This document shows positions 8,201 through 18,347 of a DNA stretch of 64,000 nt, one piece after another. The notes beneath the pieces are model-generated. The model worked only from the letters and a program-made list of their open reading frames with translations. It had not been told where the DNA came from and made no database searches. Made by a program: the position numbers and the translations under genes. This DNA comes from Effrenium voratum (lineage: Eukaryota; Sar; Dinophyceae; Suessiales; Symbiodiniaceae). The stretch is from the NCBI GenBank assembly GCA_963377175.1, contig CAUJNA010001614.1:1-64000 (forward strand), in the 5' to 3' direction. Within the stretch, counting starts at the first letter, position 1. Every line of letters starts with the position of its first letter.

Positions 8201-8777
8201 GAGACCTGGCGGACCAATTGCAACACACAACACAGGAGGCCCGACTCACACGCCCCAGTGCAACGGACGGCCTCTTCCAAGCCCTAAGGTCTGCTTTGGC
8301 CTGCGTCGCACGAAAACCGCTTGTTTACAAGAAGGCTGGTTCTGCTGCCTGGGCTGAATGCACTTCTGGCTGGGTGGAAGGGAAAAGACCAACCGAAGAA
8401 AGCCAGCCGTGGGAGCGACAAATAACTTCTCGCCAGGCCTCAAGTCTTTCTGGCCAGCAGCTTTGCGTGGACTATTGAAAACCGAGACGAATGCGCCAGG
8501 TTGGCCCTATTTCCTCATCGTGGCCCTTGTCGCTGCCATGGCTCGTGATGACGCTTGCAGGAGAAAGGGTTTTCTGTGACACACAGCATGCGGTTGCAAC
8601 TACCGCTGACAGTGGGAGAATACACACGGCAGGAGCACACGGCAGGAGCACTGGATCTCAAGTCTACACAGACGAAAAACACCGCAAAAAATCTCGCGTC
8701 CAGCAACCGCCACACACACACACATCTTTTTTTGCAACGCGGAGCCCTGTCTGTGCCTTTGCCTTCAGCTTCAGGTT
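8201..8777. other. Non-coding spacer
   Basis: No supported gene. A short CA run (CCACACACACACAC) lies near 8,710. Overlapping ORFs on both strands have no recognisable content. Confidence 0.4.
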
Positions 8778-10682
8778 TCACCCAAAGCCCGCAAGCTTGT
8801 TTTGCAGAGGCTTGCCACGCTTCTCGAAGAACAGTCGAAGGGGCCCGGTCCTCTCGAAGAGGAGTTCCGCGAGGCCCACCTCGTTGAAATAGACGTTGGG
8901 ATTGTCAAGGGACCGGCCCTCTTTAGTGCTCTCAGTGGTGCAGAACACGGGCAAGGCTTGGAGCACCTTCGGATTGGCTTGGAGGCCAGCCAGTGCTTTT
9001 TTCGCCTTGTCTTCCACCGAGGGCCACTTGCCCACGAACTCCTGTACATACTTGGTTTGCACGCCAAGAATCAATAGATGGGCGTTTGGGTCCTTCTCCC
9101 CAGGCCCTGTCGGCTGCAAGCTTCGAAGCAGCTGTCGGTGATCTTTGCGCGGAACTGTCCATGGCACCAAATACTCGATCCCTTTCTCAGTGCGCTTCTG
9201 GGACACCACGATGCTGCCGTACTCTAAGGAGCTCATCACCTCGTCAACGTCGTCAAAGGAATCGAGCTCCACCACCGAGTTCTGTCGGTGCCGCAACCCA
9301 GACAGCACGAGCACTTCTCGCAGGCTCTCCGGTTTCAAGCTCGCCCCTGGGAAGAGCTGCTCCAGCGTGCAGCTTTCCTGCTCCAATGCCAAACGCACCG
9401 CAGCATCGAAGTGAAGCATGACGGTCTCAAACTTCTTCTCATGCGCGGCCTCAATGACAGCATCCTCTTCAAACATCTTCTTGATCTGGTTTGCCAAGGG
9501 CTCACGGTGGCTTTCAGCCCAGCTTTGCAAAATGAGCGGGTGCAAGACTGACTTATGGCCAGAGTTGCCAAACTGCACGGCCTGGACTAAGCCGCGGGAG
9601 ACAAGGTCGTCCTGTACTCCAGTCGCAATGATCGCACTGGGTGAATACCACTGTCTGACCTCGTCACTCTGCAAGGATTTGCCCTGGTCAAGCTTGGCAA
9701 AGCTTATCATTATCATGCGAAATTGGGCCAACGCAAAGGTGGTTTCAGGCACTCCACAGACAGAAAACGCATCCTGTAAAGCATCAAACGTCAAGCGCGG
9801 ATGGCCAAGGAGCTGTCGCAACAGCTGTCGTCTGCCAGGTGTTTGCTCGAAAGCATTGCGAATCTCCTGAGGTACCCTGTCCAAGGAATCAGGTGGCAAA
9901 GCCTTCAAGATCAGTGTCGCAATTTTGCGGCCAGACTGGCTTGCTCGCTCCTTCATGTAGCTCTCGAAGAGCGCTGTCCAAATGAAAATAACAGGAAACT
10001 CTCCCGAAATAAGAGATGCGTCTTGGGTGTTCATGAGGGTGGAGATGAAATTGCAGCACGGCTTGGTGCCGCATTTTTGTTCCAGCTGCATGACCTCGTC
10101 CACCCCCACCACAAGAAGCTCCTTTGACAATCCCAGCTTCTGCTGCAGAGCCCGCATCACCTTCTTCCATGGAAGGACCGCCGAGCACCATTCAGCGTCA
10201 TCCGGCCGCATGCCGGCGCTCTGAAGGAGCACCTGTGCGAAGGCATTTTCTGGGCCCTTGCTTGCATCCCATTCGCTGCCTCCATTGAAATCCACGTGCA
10301 GTCCGACCTTCGCCCCAGTTTCGTTGAGCCAAGTGGTGCACATCTCATGCAGGAGGCGAGTTTTGCCGATTCCCTTGACGCCGGCCGTCGCCTTCATGCT
10401 GCACTTTGGCAGCGTCCCCTGCTTCCAGTGGATTGAATTGGCAACATCCATGACCCCGCGAATGTATTCAAGGAGTTCCCGCTTGGCCTCCGTGCGCCCC
10501 AACAATGCAGGTTTCATCGGTGCTGGCCTGCGCACCGTCCAGCTCGACGATAGGATGGCCTGGCAATGTTGCATTTTTCCGCATTTTTGCTGCGTGGTTG
10601 CGAAATATTCTTTTTGGCTCTCCAAAACCACCCCCCCGTCCTCGATGGCAGCCTGCTGCCCATCTGCCTGGGAAAGAGGCAT
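8778..10682 (-). CDS. Crinkler/RHS-like P-loop NTPase with C-terminal nuclease-like region
   Basis: The frame is open from 10,733; the first ATG is at 10,682. A P-loop GVKGIGKTRLLHEM is followed by GLHVDFNGGSEW and a Walker-B-like ELLVVGVDEVMQL. This set, with a helical domain after it, resembles NTPase domains of Crinkler/RHS effector-like proteins that are expanded in dinoflagellates. The last 150 residues include HLLILGVQTKYV, an Asp/strand/Q-x-K arrangement reminiscent of PD-(D/E)XK nucleases. Length (~634 residues) and the absence of frameshifts suggest a functional gene or a long 3' exon. An upstream exon may be the coiled-coil ORF at 11,939-12,520. Family assignment is from motif order, not a search. 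Confidence 0.55.
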   Translation of the reverse strand: MPLSQADGQQAAIEDGGVVLESQKEYFATTQQKCGKMQHCQAILSSSWTVRRPAPMKPALLGRTEAKRELLEYIRGVMDVANSIHWKQGTLPKCSMKATAGVKGIGKTRLLHEMCTTWLNETGAKVGLHVDFNGGSEWDASKGPENAFAQVLLQSAGMRPDDAEWCSAVLPWKKVMRALQQKLGLSKELLVVGVDEVMQLEQKCGTKPCCNFISTLMNTQDASLISGEFPVIFIWTALFESYMKERASQSGRKIATLILKALPPDSLDRVPQEIRNAFEQTPGRRQLLRQLLGHPRLTFDALQDAFSVCGVPETTFALAQFRMIMISFAKLDQGKSLQSDEVRQWYSPSAIIATGVQDDLVSRGLVQAVQFGNSGHKSVLHPLILQSWAESHREPLANQIKKMFEEDAVIEAAHEKKFETVMLHFDAAVRLALEQESCTLEQLFPGASLKPESLREVLVLSGLRHRQNSVVELDSFDDVDEVMSSLEYGSIVVSQKRTEKGIEYLVPWTVPRKDHRQLLRSLQPTGPGEKDPNAHLLILGVQTKYVQEFVGKWPSVEDKAKKALAGLQANPKVLQALPVFCTTESTKEGRSLDNPNVYFNEVGLAELLFERTGPLRLFFEKRGKPLQNKLAGFG

Positions 10683-10733
10683 CAAGTTGGAGCCTTCGTT
10701 TAGGGTCAACTCAACTGCTCGAAGATGTGACAA

Positions 10734-11430
10734 TACTCAAAGTCATAGGGGAACAACATGGGATTTAAGGGCCAGCAGTCCCTGCCTGCAATTGTCAAAC
10801 AGGCAGCCAGAGACTTCTTTCTGTCACAGAACAGTTCTCGCATGCTTGGGGGAAAGGTGTTGTTGCAAGCGTCTTGCACCCTGCAAATGGGGGCCAAGAT
10901 CACACCGACTGCAACAACCGCTGGCTCAAACAGTTGCGCGGTTCCTTCCCCGCTGTTTCATGTTTTTGCGAGACGCTGACACTTCATAACAGATCAAAAA
11001 GAAGCATTGGGCACTCAATGCAAAAGCCGAGCACTAGGAAAGCAAGGAATACAAGTGATACCAAAACCGAAACAAAACCAACAAACATCCAGCAGGAACA
11101 TTGCCCATGGACGCAACCATTCGTGGGGCTCCACAGTGAGTCGCATCACGTGCGCCAACACTACAGCCAGCTGAAGCCCAAAAAAATGCGCGGTGCCGTG
11201 CCCAAACGCGATCTTGGGATTTCATGGTTCTGTGGATGCGATCACAGCAAAAATACACTGTGCACACTTTAGCAATCTCCTCCATGCTCGTGCTGTCGGA
11301 ACAAAATTTAACCTTCGGATTGCATTGTGTCTGCAGCAGCAACGACCATGGCAGAAGGGTAGGTCTTGCTCTTCAAAAGGCAGGCGACTGGAACAGCAGG
11401 CTCTTCAATATTTGCGGGTTCCCCCTCGAC
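10734..11430. other. Intergenic or intronic sequence upstream of the NTPase gene
   Basis: No gene was recognised. It separates the NTPase ORF from the coiled-coil ORF on the same strand and may be an intron. Dinoflagellate introns often lack canonical GT-AG, so ends cannot be assigned by eye. Confidence 0.35.
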
Positions 11431-11938
11431 TGTTTGATAGTTTTGCGCTAACCACTCACACCAAATCAGGCAGATATGAACAGGTACGGAGAAAATTGAA
11501 CAACAGAAGGGGATGGAATGGCAGCAACACGGGCAAAACATCGAGCAAGAACACTGCCAGTGGACGCAAAGCCGGGAATGGTTGAGCTCACATTCATAGA
11601 ATGAAATTGTGCCTGCAGCAGCAAGGGCCCCAATGATTGCAAAGACATCAGAGTTTGCCCTCCCTCTCCCCGGCAGACGTGCTCTTTCAAAAGCAGGCTG
11701 GGGGCAAGCGCAAAATCACTCACAACGATCAACGGCACGTCTCAATCAATGTCGACCAGCAGGAATGACCTCCCCGAATGGCAAGGAAAGGCAACCATCC
11801 GTTCATGGGGGCTCCATACCGAGCCTGCCAACGACACGAACCGCCGCAATCTGCAAAAATGCTATCTTGGGATTTCCTGGTTCTCTGGATGCGATCAGGG
11901 CAGCCCCACCAAAACCATGTGCGGGCCGCCGGGGAATT

Positions 11939-12520
11939 TCAGAACCGCACGCAACGATCAGAGTCCCAGAACGCAGCCGGCCGGCGGAAGCGACCGACTC
12001 CGCCCGCCTCGGACTCCTTCGTCCGGCCGCTTGCCTTCGCCTCCTTGACCTCCGCCTCCTGCACCTTCCTCTCCGCCTCCTGGACCTTCCTCTCCGCCTC
12101 CTGAACCTTCCTCTCCGCCTCCTGAACCTTCCTCTCCGCCTCCTGAACCTCCTTCTTCGCCTCCTGAACCTTCCTCTCCGCCTCCTGGACCTCCTCCTTG
12201 GCCTCCTGCACCTTTGTCGCATTGCCCGAGTCCTCCGCCGTCTCCAAGACGGTGGCAGCTCGAGCGAGACGCCTCACCGCCATCGCTTCCTGCTCCTGGG
12301 CGCTCTCAACCTGCCGCTGGGCGCTCTCAACCTGCCGCTGAGCGCTTTCAACCTGCCGCTGGGCGCTCTCAACCTGCCGCTGGCCCATCTTCCGCTGCTG
12401 TCGCACCAGGAGCAGGTCCTGCCCAGGCCGACTCCCACGCCGAGCGCTCGAACGCGCTCGAACGGACGGCCTCCTCCAATGCCGTTTTGGCTGCTTTGGC
12501 CTGAAAAGCACCCACAACAA
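11939..12520 (-). CDS. Coiled-coil protein with heptad-like repeats, copy 1
   Basis: This 193-residue frame contains about four RQVESAQ units followed by repeats of VQEAERK/VQEAKKE, predicting a long charged coiled coil, with an LARAATVLETAEDSGNATK linker between. The paralogue at 47,686-48,312 has the same plan but repeats read VKEAKEE and differ in number. Coiled-coil regions are common N-terminal parts of Crinkler-like proteins. The ORF lies upstream of an NTPase ORF in both copies, so it may be a 5' exon; alternatively it is a stand-alone expressed repeat. The opposite strand is open only as a shadow of the repeats. Confidence 0.45.
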   Translation of the reverse strand: MLWVLFRPKQPKRHWRRPSVRARSSARRGSRPGQDLLLVRQQRKMGQRQVESAQRQVESAQRQVESAQRQVESAQEQEAMAVRRLARAATVLETAEDSGNATKVQEAKEEVQEAERKVQEAKKEVQEAERKVQEAERKVQEAERKVQEAERKVQEAEVKEAKASGRTKESEAGGVGRFRRPAAFWDSDRCVRF

Positions 12521-12599
12521 ACCTGCATTTTGAAAATGTCACGAAAGCGCTTCTGAATCTGACCTGTTGGTAAAGGAAGCAAACACTGCTGCCTCTGCC

Positions 12600-13780
12600 A
12601 CAAACTTCCGCAGCTGCTTCTCCAATTCGGGCTTATTAACCCAAACCTTCCACTTCCCTGCTGGATCTACCAGCTGCACTCTTCCTGAGCTCAACCGCGC
12701 CTGCAAATCCACAACGAACGTATTGACGTGCTGCTAAAGCGGCGCATGACCACTTGCATGTCTTTCAGCGTGCCGTTGTCCACAACCCGTTTGGCTTCTG
12801 CGACCACCTGAGCGAGACAAGGCTGGGACGTCGCTTTCTCTGAAGGCCCGCCGCCTCCTCGAGATCGAGCCGGTCCTGACAACCAACAAGCCCAACGTTC
12901 AAACCCGATGCACGTGTCCCCCAGGCCTGGCCACTGTTGTCCTGGCGGCAACCGGCAAAAGATGCGAACAGGCTTCGGGTCGGAGGAGTCCTCTTGCGCA
13001 GCCCCGGCGCGCCGCGCGACTCCGGCATGCAACGGGTGCCGTTTTGCCTGAAAGAGCCAAAGTGCAATCTGCTTGCGCCTGCGGGCAACTCTGAGAACTG
13101 GGCCAACATGCTGTCCTGGCACTCAGCACGAAACAAGAACATCCAAAGGAGGAACTTCATGCTCCTGCAGCCCAGGAACTCCTCGAGCAAAGTCCTGGGC
13201 GCCGGCGACAAGGGACTCCTGAAACCCGAAAACCTTCGAAAAACATGTGTCCCAAGACCCAGGCCGTGCTCGGCTGCACGAGCAGCGCCAATGCAATCCC
13301 GAGAAGGCAGAGGCACATACCTGGCCGCTGCCTACCGCGGGCACGGTAGCGTCACAAGCTTGCCAGCCTCGGCTTTTGGTCCTGGTCCGCATCATCGCCA
13401 TGGCTATTCGAAAAGCGCTTGAGCGGCCTGCGATTCCTCAAGCACTGGCACTAGACCCATCGGGCAACCACTGCGAGCTGTTGTTGTGTCAGTGTTGATG
13501 AGTACCCTCGAGCCAAGTTTCCAGAGCAAACACAAGATTGACTGGCTTCTTTGGCAACACCAACGCACGGGTTTGGATGCTCCTCCTCCTTTTCACTCGC
13601 GGCCTGAAGGTCGGTCGGGCCAAGCCTTGCAAGGCTTCGCAGCGTCCATCCGTCAGTCTGGCTGACCCACATCCTGCCGCTGCATCAAAGTCCAAGCGAG
13701 ATACCAAACTGGCCTGCCTGCAAAACAAGCAGCCGAAATCGGCACCGGGCCGCCAGGGGCTGAAGGGCGGGGGTTTCTGG
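12600..13780. other. Highly conserved duplicated block without recognised gene
   Basis: A minus-strand frame of 183 residues at 12,765-13,316 is preserved almost base for base in the second copy (48,490-49,041), but plus-strand frames are equally preserved. Recent duplication therefore explains the conservation. No domain is recognisable in any frame. Confidence 0.4.
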
Positions 13781-14240
13781 GGTCCCCGGTCCCTGGGATC
13801 ACTGGGGCCTCTGGGGCCCTAGGGTCCCTACATTCCCCAGGGTCCCTAAGGTCCCTAAGGTCCCTAGGGTCCCTAGAGTCCCTGGGGTCCCTGCACACGT
13901 GTGCATCAGACGTCTCGCCAAGGCCCCAGAGTGCGCTCATCCCTGTCAACGCACGGCGGGTTCAGGGACCTTGGGGACCTTGGGGACCTTAGGGACCTTA
14001 GGGACCTTAGGGACCTTAGGGACCTTAGGGACCCTAGCAACCCTGCAAACCCTACCCTAGGGACCCTAGGGACTCCGAGGACTTCAGGGACCCAGCGACC
14101 CAGGACTTCAAGAGATCCTTGGTGGCCCCAAGGATTTTGGGGCTTACCCTAGGGACCCTAGGGACTCCGAGGACTTCAGGGACCCAGCGACCCAGGGACT
14201 TCAAGAGATCCTTGGTGGCCCCAAGGATTTTGGGGCTTGA
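13780..14240. repeat. GC-rich minisatellite (TTAGGGACC-type units)
   Basis: Tandem copies of GGTCCCTAA and, in inverse orientation further on, TTAGGGACC occur with a larger ~100-bp unit (GGGACTCCGAGGACTTCAGG...) repeated twice at about 14,060-14,230. A related, shorter array is at 49,500-49,830, so array length differs between the duplicates. Confidence 0.85.
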
Positions 14241-14299
14241 GGGGATCTTGGCAAGAACTTCACGCCGGGTACCACTCAGCCTGGGCATTCTCCAGCATC

Positions 14300-14630
14300 A
14301 TAGGGTCATGCAAAAACACAAAATGCCGAAGCCAAGACACACACACACACATTGCAAATGGGCCACAACACCACAACATCATCTCCCGACTACAAACACG
14401 GATGTAGAAAACACCATGTAGAGACATACCAACATAAAGGCACAAAGACATAAAGATATAAAGATATAAAGAGAAAGGTATAAAGATACAAAGATATAAA
14501 GATATGAATTTGTAGAAATACAAAGATATAAATGTATGAAAATTCATAAAGAGATACAAATACGTAGAGATATGAAGATATAAATGTATGAAAATAAATA
14601 TGAGTACACGAAGATAAATAGATGTATGGC
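14300..14630. repeat. CA run and AT-rich ATAAAGAT-type tandem repeat
   Basis: A short (CA)n at about 14,335-14,352 is followed by many imperfect copies of ATAAAGAT between 14,430 and 14,630. The tract is duplicated at 49,935-50,225. Reverse-strand ORFs rich in Ile, Tyr and Phe here are artefacts of the repeat. Confidence 0.85.
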
Positions 14631-14764
14631 AAGTTGCTCGAATGGAAAAACAACAGAAGCTTTGCCCTTCCGCGCGTCTTTGTGTCCCCTTGCGTGGCAA
14701 GCTGCAACCAACCGAAGCTTGAGAGATGACTTCACACTTCACAGGATCTCTTGCCCCCAAGACC

Positions 14765-16130
14765 CAGAGTTGCTGGGGTCCCTAAGGTTTTTGGGGTCCC
14801 TAAGGTCCCTGGGGTCCCCAAGGTCCCTTAGGGTCCGTAAGGTCCCTAGGGTCAAAACGCCGTGTGTTGACAAGGATGGATGCACTTTGGGACTGGCCAG
14901 ACGTCTTGATGGAAGGACGTTGTTTCATGGCACCTGCAGCGGACGCCCGCGTGCCCAGGGACCCTAAAAAACCCCAGGGACCCTCACTGGGTCAAAGATC
15001 AAGGGGGCTGACAGATTGGTGACAAAGATAAATGACAATAACCTGCACTGGACCTCTTGGCCATGACAATGGAACGCGGCGAGGGCCCGGGCGGAACGTG
15101 GAGCTCGAGGAAACCACACTGCCTGACTTACAAAAGACCTGACAGTACGACTTGACGGGGTTGGGGCAATCGCTCTCAAGGTCAAGGGTTCACCAGGTTG
15201 GAGAGACAATACAAAATTCGGGCCTGGCTCAACGAGGTCACGATTTCCAAAGATACACGGGCCTGACGGCGCGGCTTGACGGGGTTGGGAAAAGCACACA
15301 AAAAAACAACGCAAACCACTCGGGCCTCACCGGGTCAAAGAGATCAAGGTTGGGCCCAACCCTGAAAGCTCAGTTCAAATCCGCACATCAACACTGACGG
15401 CGCAATCAGCAAAAAGGCCCGAGTCGCGCAAATCATGGCACGGGACGGGGGGGGTATCCGGGCCTCGCTAAGCCAAAGATCAGGGGGCCTGACAGATTGA
15501 CGAGTTGGGACCCAAACCTCAAAGATCAGTTGGCATTGATGGCCATGACAACGGAAGCAGCGAAGGCCCGGGCAGTATGCCTCGATGTCAAAACAAAGCC
15601 TGGCACGGGGAAGCGCGAAAACACGACCTTCAAAATCCAGGACCAAACCTGAAACACTGCTCAAAGGCCGAGTTGACACCAATCCGCACAGGTGCCCAGC
15701 CAAAGAGTCCCCAGTAGCACGAATTGGATTCACCTGCAAGCGGCCAACAAAAAGTGACAAAAAGGCAACTCGCGGCGCTGCGAGAAGATCTGCACGTCGA
15801 AGTCTGGGCACAGGGCACGTGAGGTCAAGAAAAACTGTGAGTCTGAAACCACGCCTTTGCACCCGCGAGCGGTTCCCTGCCGCCCCGTACCCCAGAGTGT
15901 CCCCGAATCTCGCCTTCACAAGGCCCACGTGCTTGGGGAAGCTCTTTCCAAACACGACCGACAACGTGAAAATCGTGAGAAAAACGCAACACCGGCAACC
16001 TGTCATGCAAAATCACCCTCAAAAACCACGCAAAACTGAATTTACGGAAAAACAGACAAAAACGTGTTTTTGTCCGGAAATGGCGGCCCTCGAGCCGCTT
16101 GAGCCAGGGCCGTCCCTTTAATCGTACCAT
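14765..16130. repeat. Second minisatellite patch and duplicated non-coding sequence
   Basis: Bases 14,765-14,855 are again GGTCCCTAAGG-type repeats. From 14,980 to 16,130 there are loose internal repeats (for example CGACTTGACGGGGTTGGG and GGGGGCTGACAGATTGG) but no convincing gene. The same sequence is at 50,350-51,770. Confidence 0.6.
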
Positions 16131-16159
16131 TTTGTTGTCCGCCCTATAGGAAAGGGACC

Positions 16160-16690
16160 GGCAAGCAAGAGTCAAGATGACTACCATCGCCACTAGCGGG
16201 GCGAGGCGCAGACGAGCCCCGGCGCCATCGTCTGGCAGTCCGCGTGGACTCACGTCCTCTGGGAGCCCAGCGGCTTCGGCGAGGCCCAGGCAGAACGCCT
16301 GCCTTGCAATGGAAAGGGATTCCGAGGCCTGGGCGGCCTGGGAGGAATTCGAGCGTTAACGAGCTGTCTTTGCGGTCGAGCCACATTTGGGGCAACTACG
16401 GCGATGTGAAGGACAGGTGGCAGAGCTGCCTCAAGGAGTCCCGACAGGGAGCGACCTTCCTGAAGTGCAAACTGGACGCGCGGAACGTCCGGCTTCTGGG
16501 ACACCGACGGCAGCAAGATCCAATGGCCCGAGTTGCTGGCGGGCTGCGAGTGCCAGGCCCGCGTCGAGGCCTGGCAGGTCTGGATCATGGGCAAGCAACG
16601 CGGCCTGGTGGAGGTCCGCGACCCCGGCACGGGCGAGGACTCTTGTTCTTTTTATCGTGGATGTCAGACGTAAGCGAACGCACCCGTAAC
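16160..16690 (+). pseudogene. Degenerate conserved ORF of unknown function, copy 1
   Basis: Across shifting frames the plus strand carries SSHIWGNYGDVKDRWQSCLK, ESRQGATFLKCKLDARN, then in another frame FWDTDGSKIQWPELLAGCEC and WQVWIMGKQRGLVEVRD. The same protein pieces recur at 51,800-52,300 with different indels, so a real ancestral gene of about 170 residues is likely. It lies beside an ATPase fragment of the Polinton-like element and may be one of its accessory genes. No family is recognised. Confidence 0.4.
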
Positions 16691-16764
16691 TGACCCCGGC
16701 GGCCTCGAGAGAACAGCGAGGCCCCGGGGCACCCAGGGACTTAGGGGGCCTAGCGGACTTAGGG

Positions 16765-17228
16765 GGCCGGTTCGGCAGCAGGGCGCTCAGCGCTCGCGCT
16801 GGTTGCGCAGCCTCCAGCAGCAGAATTGCATGTTCACCCGCACGGGCGCTGATGAGCCTCAGCTTCTGGGAGCTCACCCAGGTGCTAATCTGCATGCGAC
16901 GGCCTCGGATGAAGAGCGTGTCAAGGGCGCCGTGGGGTTTGGAGCTGCGGCATCGTCCATGTCGTCGATTATTATCAGGATCTGGTACAGTTTCTTCATT
17001 TCCAACTTCTTGGACGCTTCCGTGATCTTGCGCTGCTGCTGGATGATGCGCACGTAGATCCGCTCAAACACGCCCTTGTACTGCTCCAGGATGAGGCTGA
17101 TGAGCGCCACGGTCTTGCCCGACTTGCTGGGCCCGAGGAAGATGCCCGTGCGTGGCACCAGGCACACCACGGGGTCCGAGGCTTGCTTGCTGGTGTACTC
17201 GCGTGGGGAAAAGCTTGATCTTCCCCAT
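16765..17228 (-). pseudogene. Packaging ATPase pseudogene, internally deleted
   Basis: The minus strand starts MGKIKLFP at 17,228 and, after a frameshift, reads GIFLGPSKSGKTVALISLIL (Walker A intact), then LYQILIIIDDMDD (Walker B) and ISTWVSSQKLRLIS. Compared with the copy at 850-1,640, about 40 residues after FERIY are missing and the segment after Walker B is shortened. It cannot encode a working motor. The part left of ~16,920 is shared with the duplicate at 52,400-52,524. Confidence 0.85.
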
Positions 17229-17430
17229 TCGTTTTGCGTTACGCAGGTTCCGGAAGCCGGCCAGCGAGTCGGGACCTAAAAGTAAAGGCCGCCACGCAGC
17301 GTGCACCTTTGGAAGACACGTTGAATGTAACACTGCCGCAACAGACAAGGCCGGAACCTCACAGAAAGGCTGGAGTCTTCTTCAGCGATCTGCAGTCTTC
17401 CGAACTCAAACTTGCTTGGAATGGGCACAT

Positions 17431-17502
17431 GTTCCTTGCGGGGATTGAACCCGCGACCTATGGCTCATAGGACCATCGCTCTAACCACTGAGCTAAAGGA
17501 AC
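17431..17502 (-). tRNA. tRNA, anticodon UAU (probable tRNA-Ile)
   Basis: The minus strand folds into a full 72-base cloverleaf: acceptor GTTCCTT pairs with AAGGAAC, the D stem GCTC with GAGC, the anticodon stem ATGGT with GCCAT (one G-T pair), and the T stem GCGGG with CCCGC around TTCAATC. GG18-19 and A14 are present. The anticodon loop CCTATGA puts TAT at 34-36. Position 33 is C instead of the nearly universal U, which is unusual and could mean a decayed gene. No intron is seen. Confidence 0.75.
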
Positions 17503-17554
17503 TTGGCAATGCAAGCACCATAGCACGGCACATTTTTGTTTGCCAGAACTCACT

Positions 17555-17701
17555 TTTGTATATGCACGAGCGCAGCGATTTTTTGACAATCACCTCAAAA
17601 CCTGCGCCCTGCCATCGAATCCGTCCCTCCAGAGGATTGAACGGGGTTTGTATATGCACGAGCGCAGCGTTTTGTGACACTCGGCCCAAAAACGCGCGCC
17701 C
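17555..17701. repeat. Two ~90-bp imperfect tandem repeats
   Basis: TATATGCACGAGCGCAGCG occurs at about 17,559 and 17,651, each followed by TTTTGTGACA-like and GCGCCCTGCCA-like sequence. No gene is present between the tRNA and the chimeric repeat. Confidence 0.6.
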
Positions 17702-18347
17702 TGCCACGTGGCTGGCTCCACACCTGGACCTGCTGCGCGACGTGTCGGTGCTGCACTCGCCCTTCTTCGGTTCCGGAAAGCTAGAGCACTACCTTGCCTG
17801 GCGGCGCATTGTCGCCCTGCCAAGTAGCTTCCAGGTGGACCTATCAAGCTGCAAATCGGCCCAATCAGCAGGCTCAGGGAATTCTGCGCCAAATGCCTGC
17901 TAGTCCATCCTACTCCTGCGGGTTGCGCAATGCGGTGGCAAGCAAGTTGAACGACTGTTCAGAGTTCCTTCGCACGGCAGCAGCAGCCACTGCCCGAGCT
18001 GCGTGCGGCGGCTGCAACTGCCACCGTCCAACGTGACCGTGCGGCACCAGGATGCGCTGGCCTATCTGCGAGCGCTGCCCACCCAGCACCCCAGCAATGC
18101 AATCCTGTTGCCGGCGCAGGATTGACGGAAACGCAACCCAAGGCTCATGCAGCAAATGAGGCCAAGAGAATTCCAACCCAACCAACCTTCTGCTCTGAGT
18201 CACCGTTGCGCTTAGAAAGCACTTGTCAGGCTTTCCGAGCCACAAAGCTCCGCAACAGAAACGCACTTACAAGGCCAGAAACAGCGCTTTGAGCCCGGGC
18301 AACTTAAACTTCCGAAGCAAGCTGAAAAACCTTGCAGAAGTGCAAGC
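17702..18347. repeat. 777-bp chimeric repeat, copy 2, left part (inverted, split by retrotransposon)
   Basis: Read on the opposite strand this matches 5,404-6,061, including the methyltransferase fragment (plus strand 17,702-17,812, LAPHLDLLRDVSVLHSPFFG). The match breaks exactly at 18,347 and resumes at 36,438/36,443 on the far side of the LTR element. Confidence 0.85.
18343..18347. repeat. Target-site duplication CAAGC, left
   Basis: CAAGC directly precedes the TG of the left LTR and is repeated at 36,438-36,442 directly after the CA of the right LTR. Five bases is the usual duplication for Ty1/copia integrases. Confidence 0.9.

Larger units (their letters stand above)
11430..16920. repeat. 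~5.4-kb segmental duplication, copy 1 (direct repeat of 47,147-52,524)
   Basis: Order and orientation are the same in both copies: coiled-coil ORF, a nearly identical block (about 12,750-13,790 versus 48,480-49,515), minisatellites, an AT-rich repeat tract, a degenerate ORF and the end of an ATPase pseudogene. Identity is highest in the centre. Differences are mostly repeat-number changes and small indels. The left part (11,430-11,760) is more diverged than the rest. Confidence 0.9.

Noticed and set aside
12765..13316. 183-residue conserved protein (also 48,490-49,041)
   Set aside because: All frames are equally conserved because the duplication is recent, and no domain or coding bias is apparent.
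13960..14060. Telomere-like TTAGGG/CCCTAAA repeats
   Set aside because: Units are 9-10 bp (TTAGGGACC) and interspersed with variants; this is a GC-rich minisatellite, not a telomeric array.
13780..14240. CRISPR-like array
   Set aside because: There are no unique spacers of constant length between repeats, and the context is eukaryotic.
14260..14760. Ile/Tyr/Phe-rich reverse-strand membrane-protein-like ORF (also 49,897-50,349)
   Set aside because: It is a translation of the ATAAAGAT-type repeat and is open only because of the repeat composition.
16096..16110. Additional spliced-leader relic (CTTGAGCCAGGG)
   Set aside because: The match to the leader stops after CTTGAGCCA, which is too short to separate from chance.
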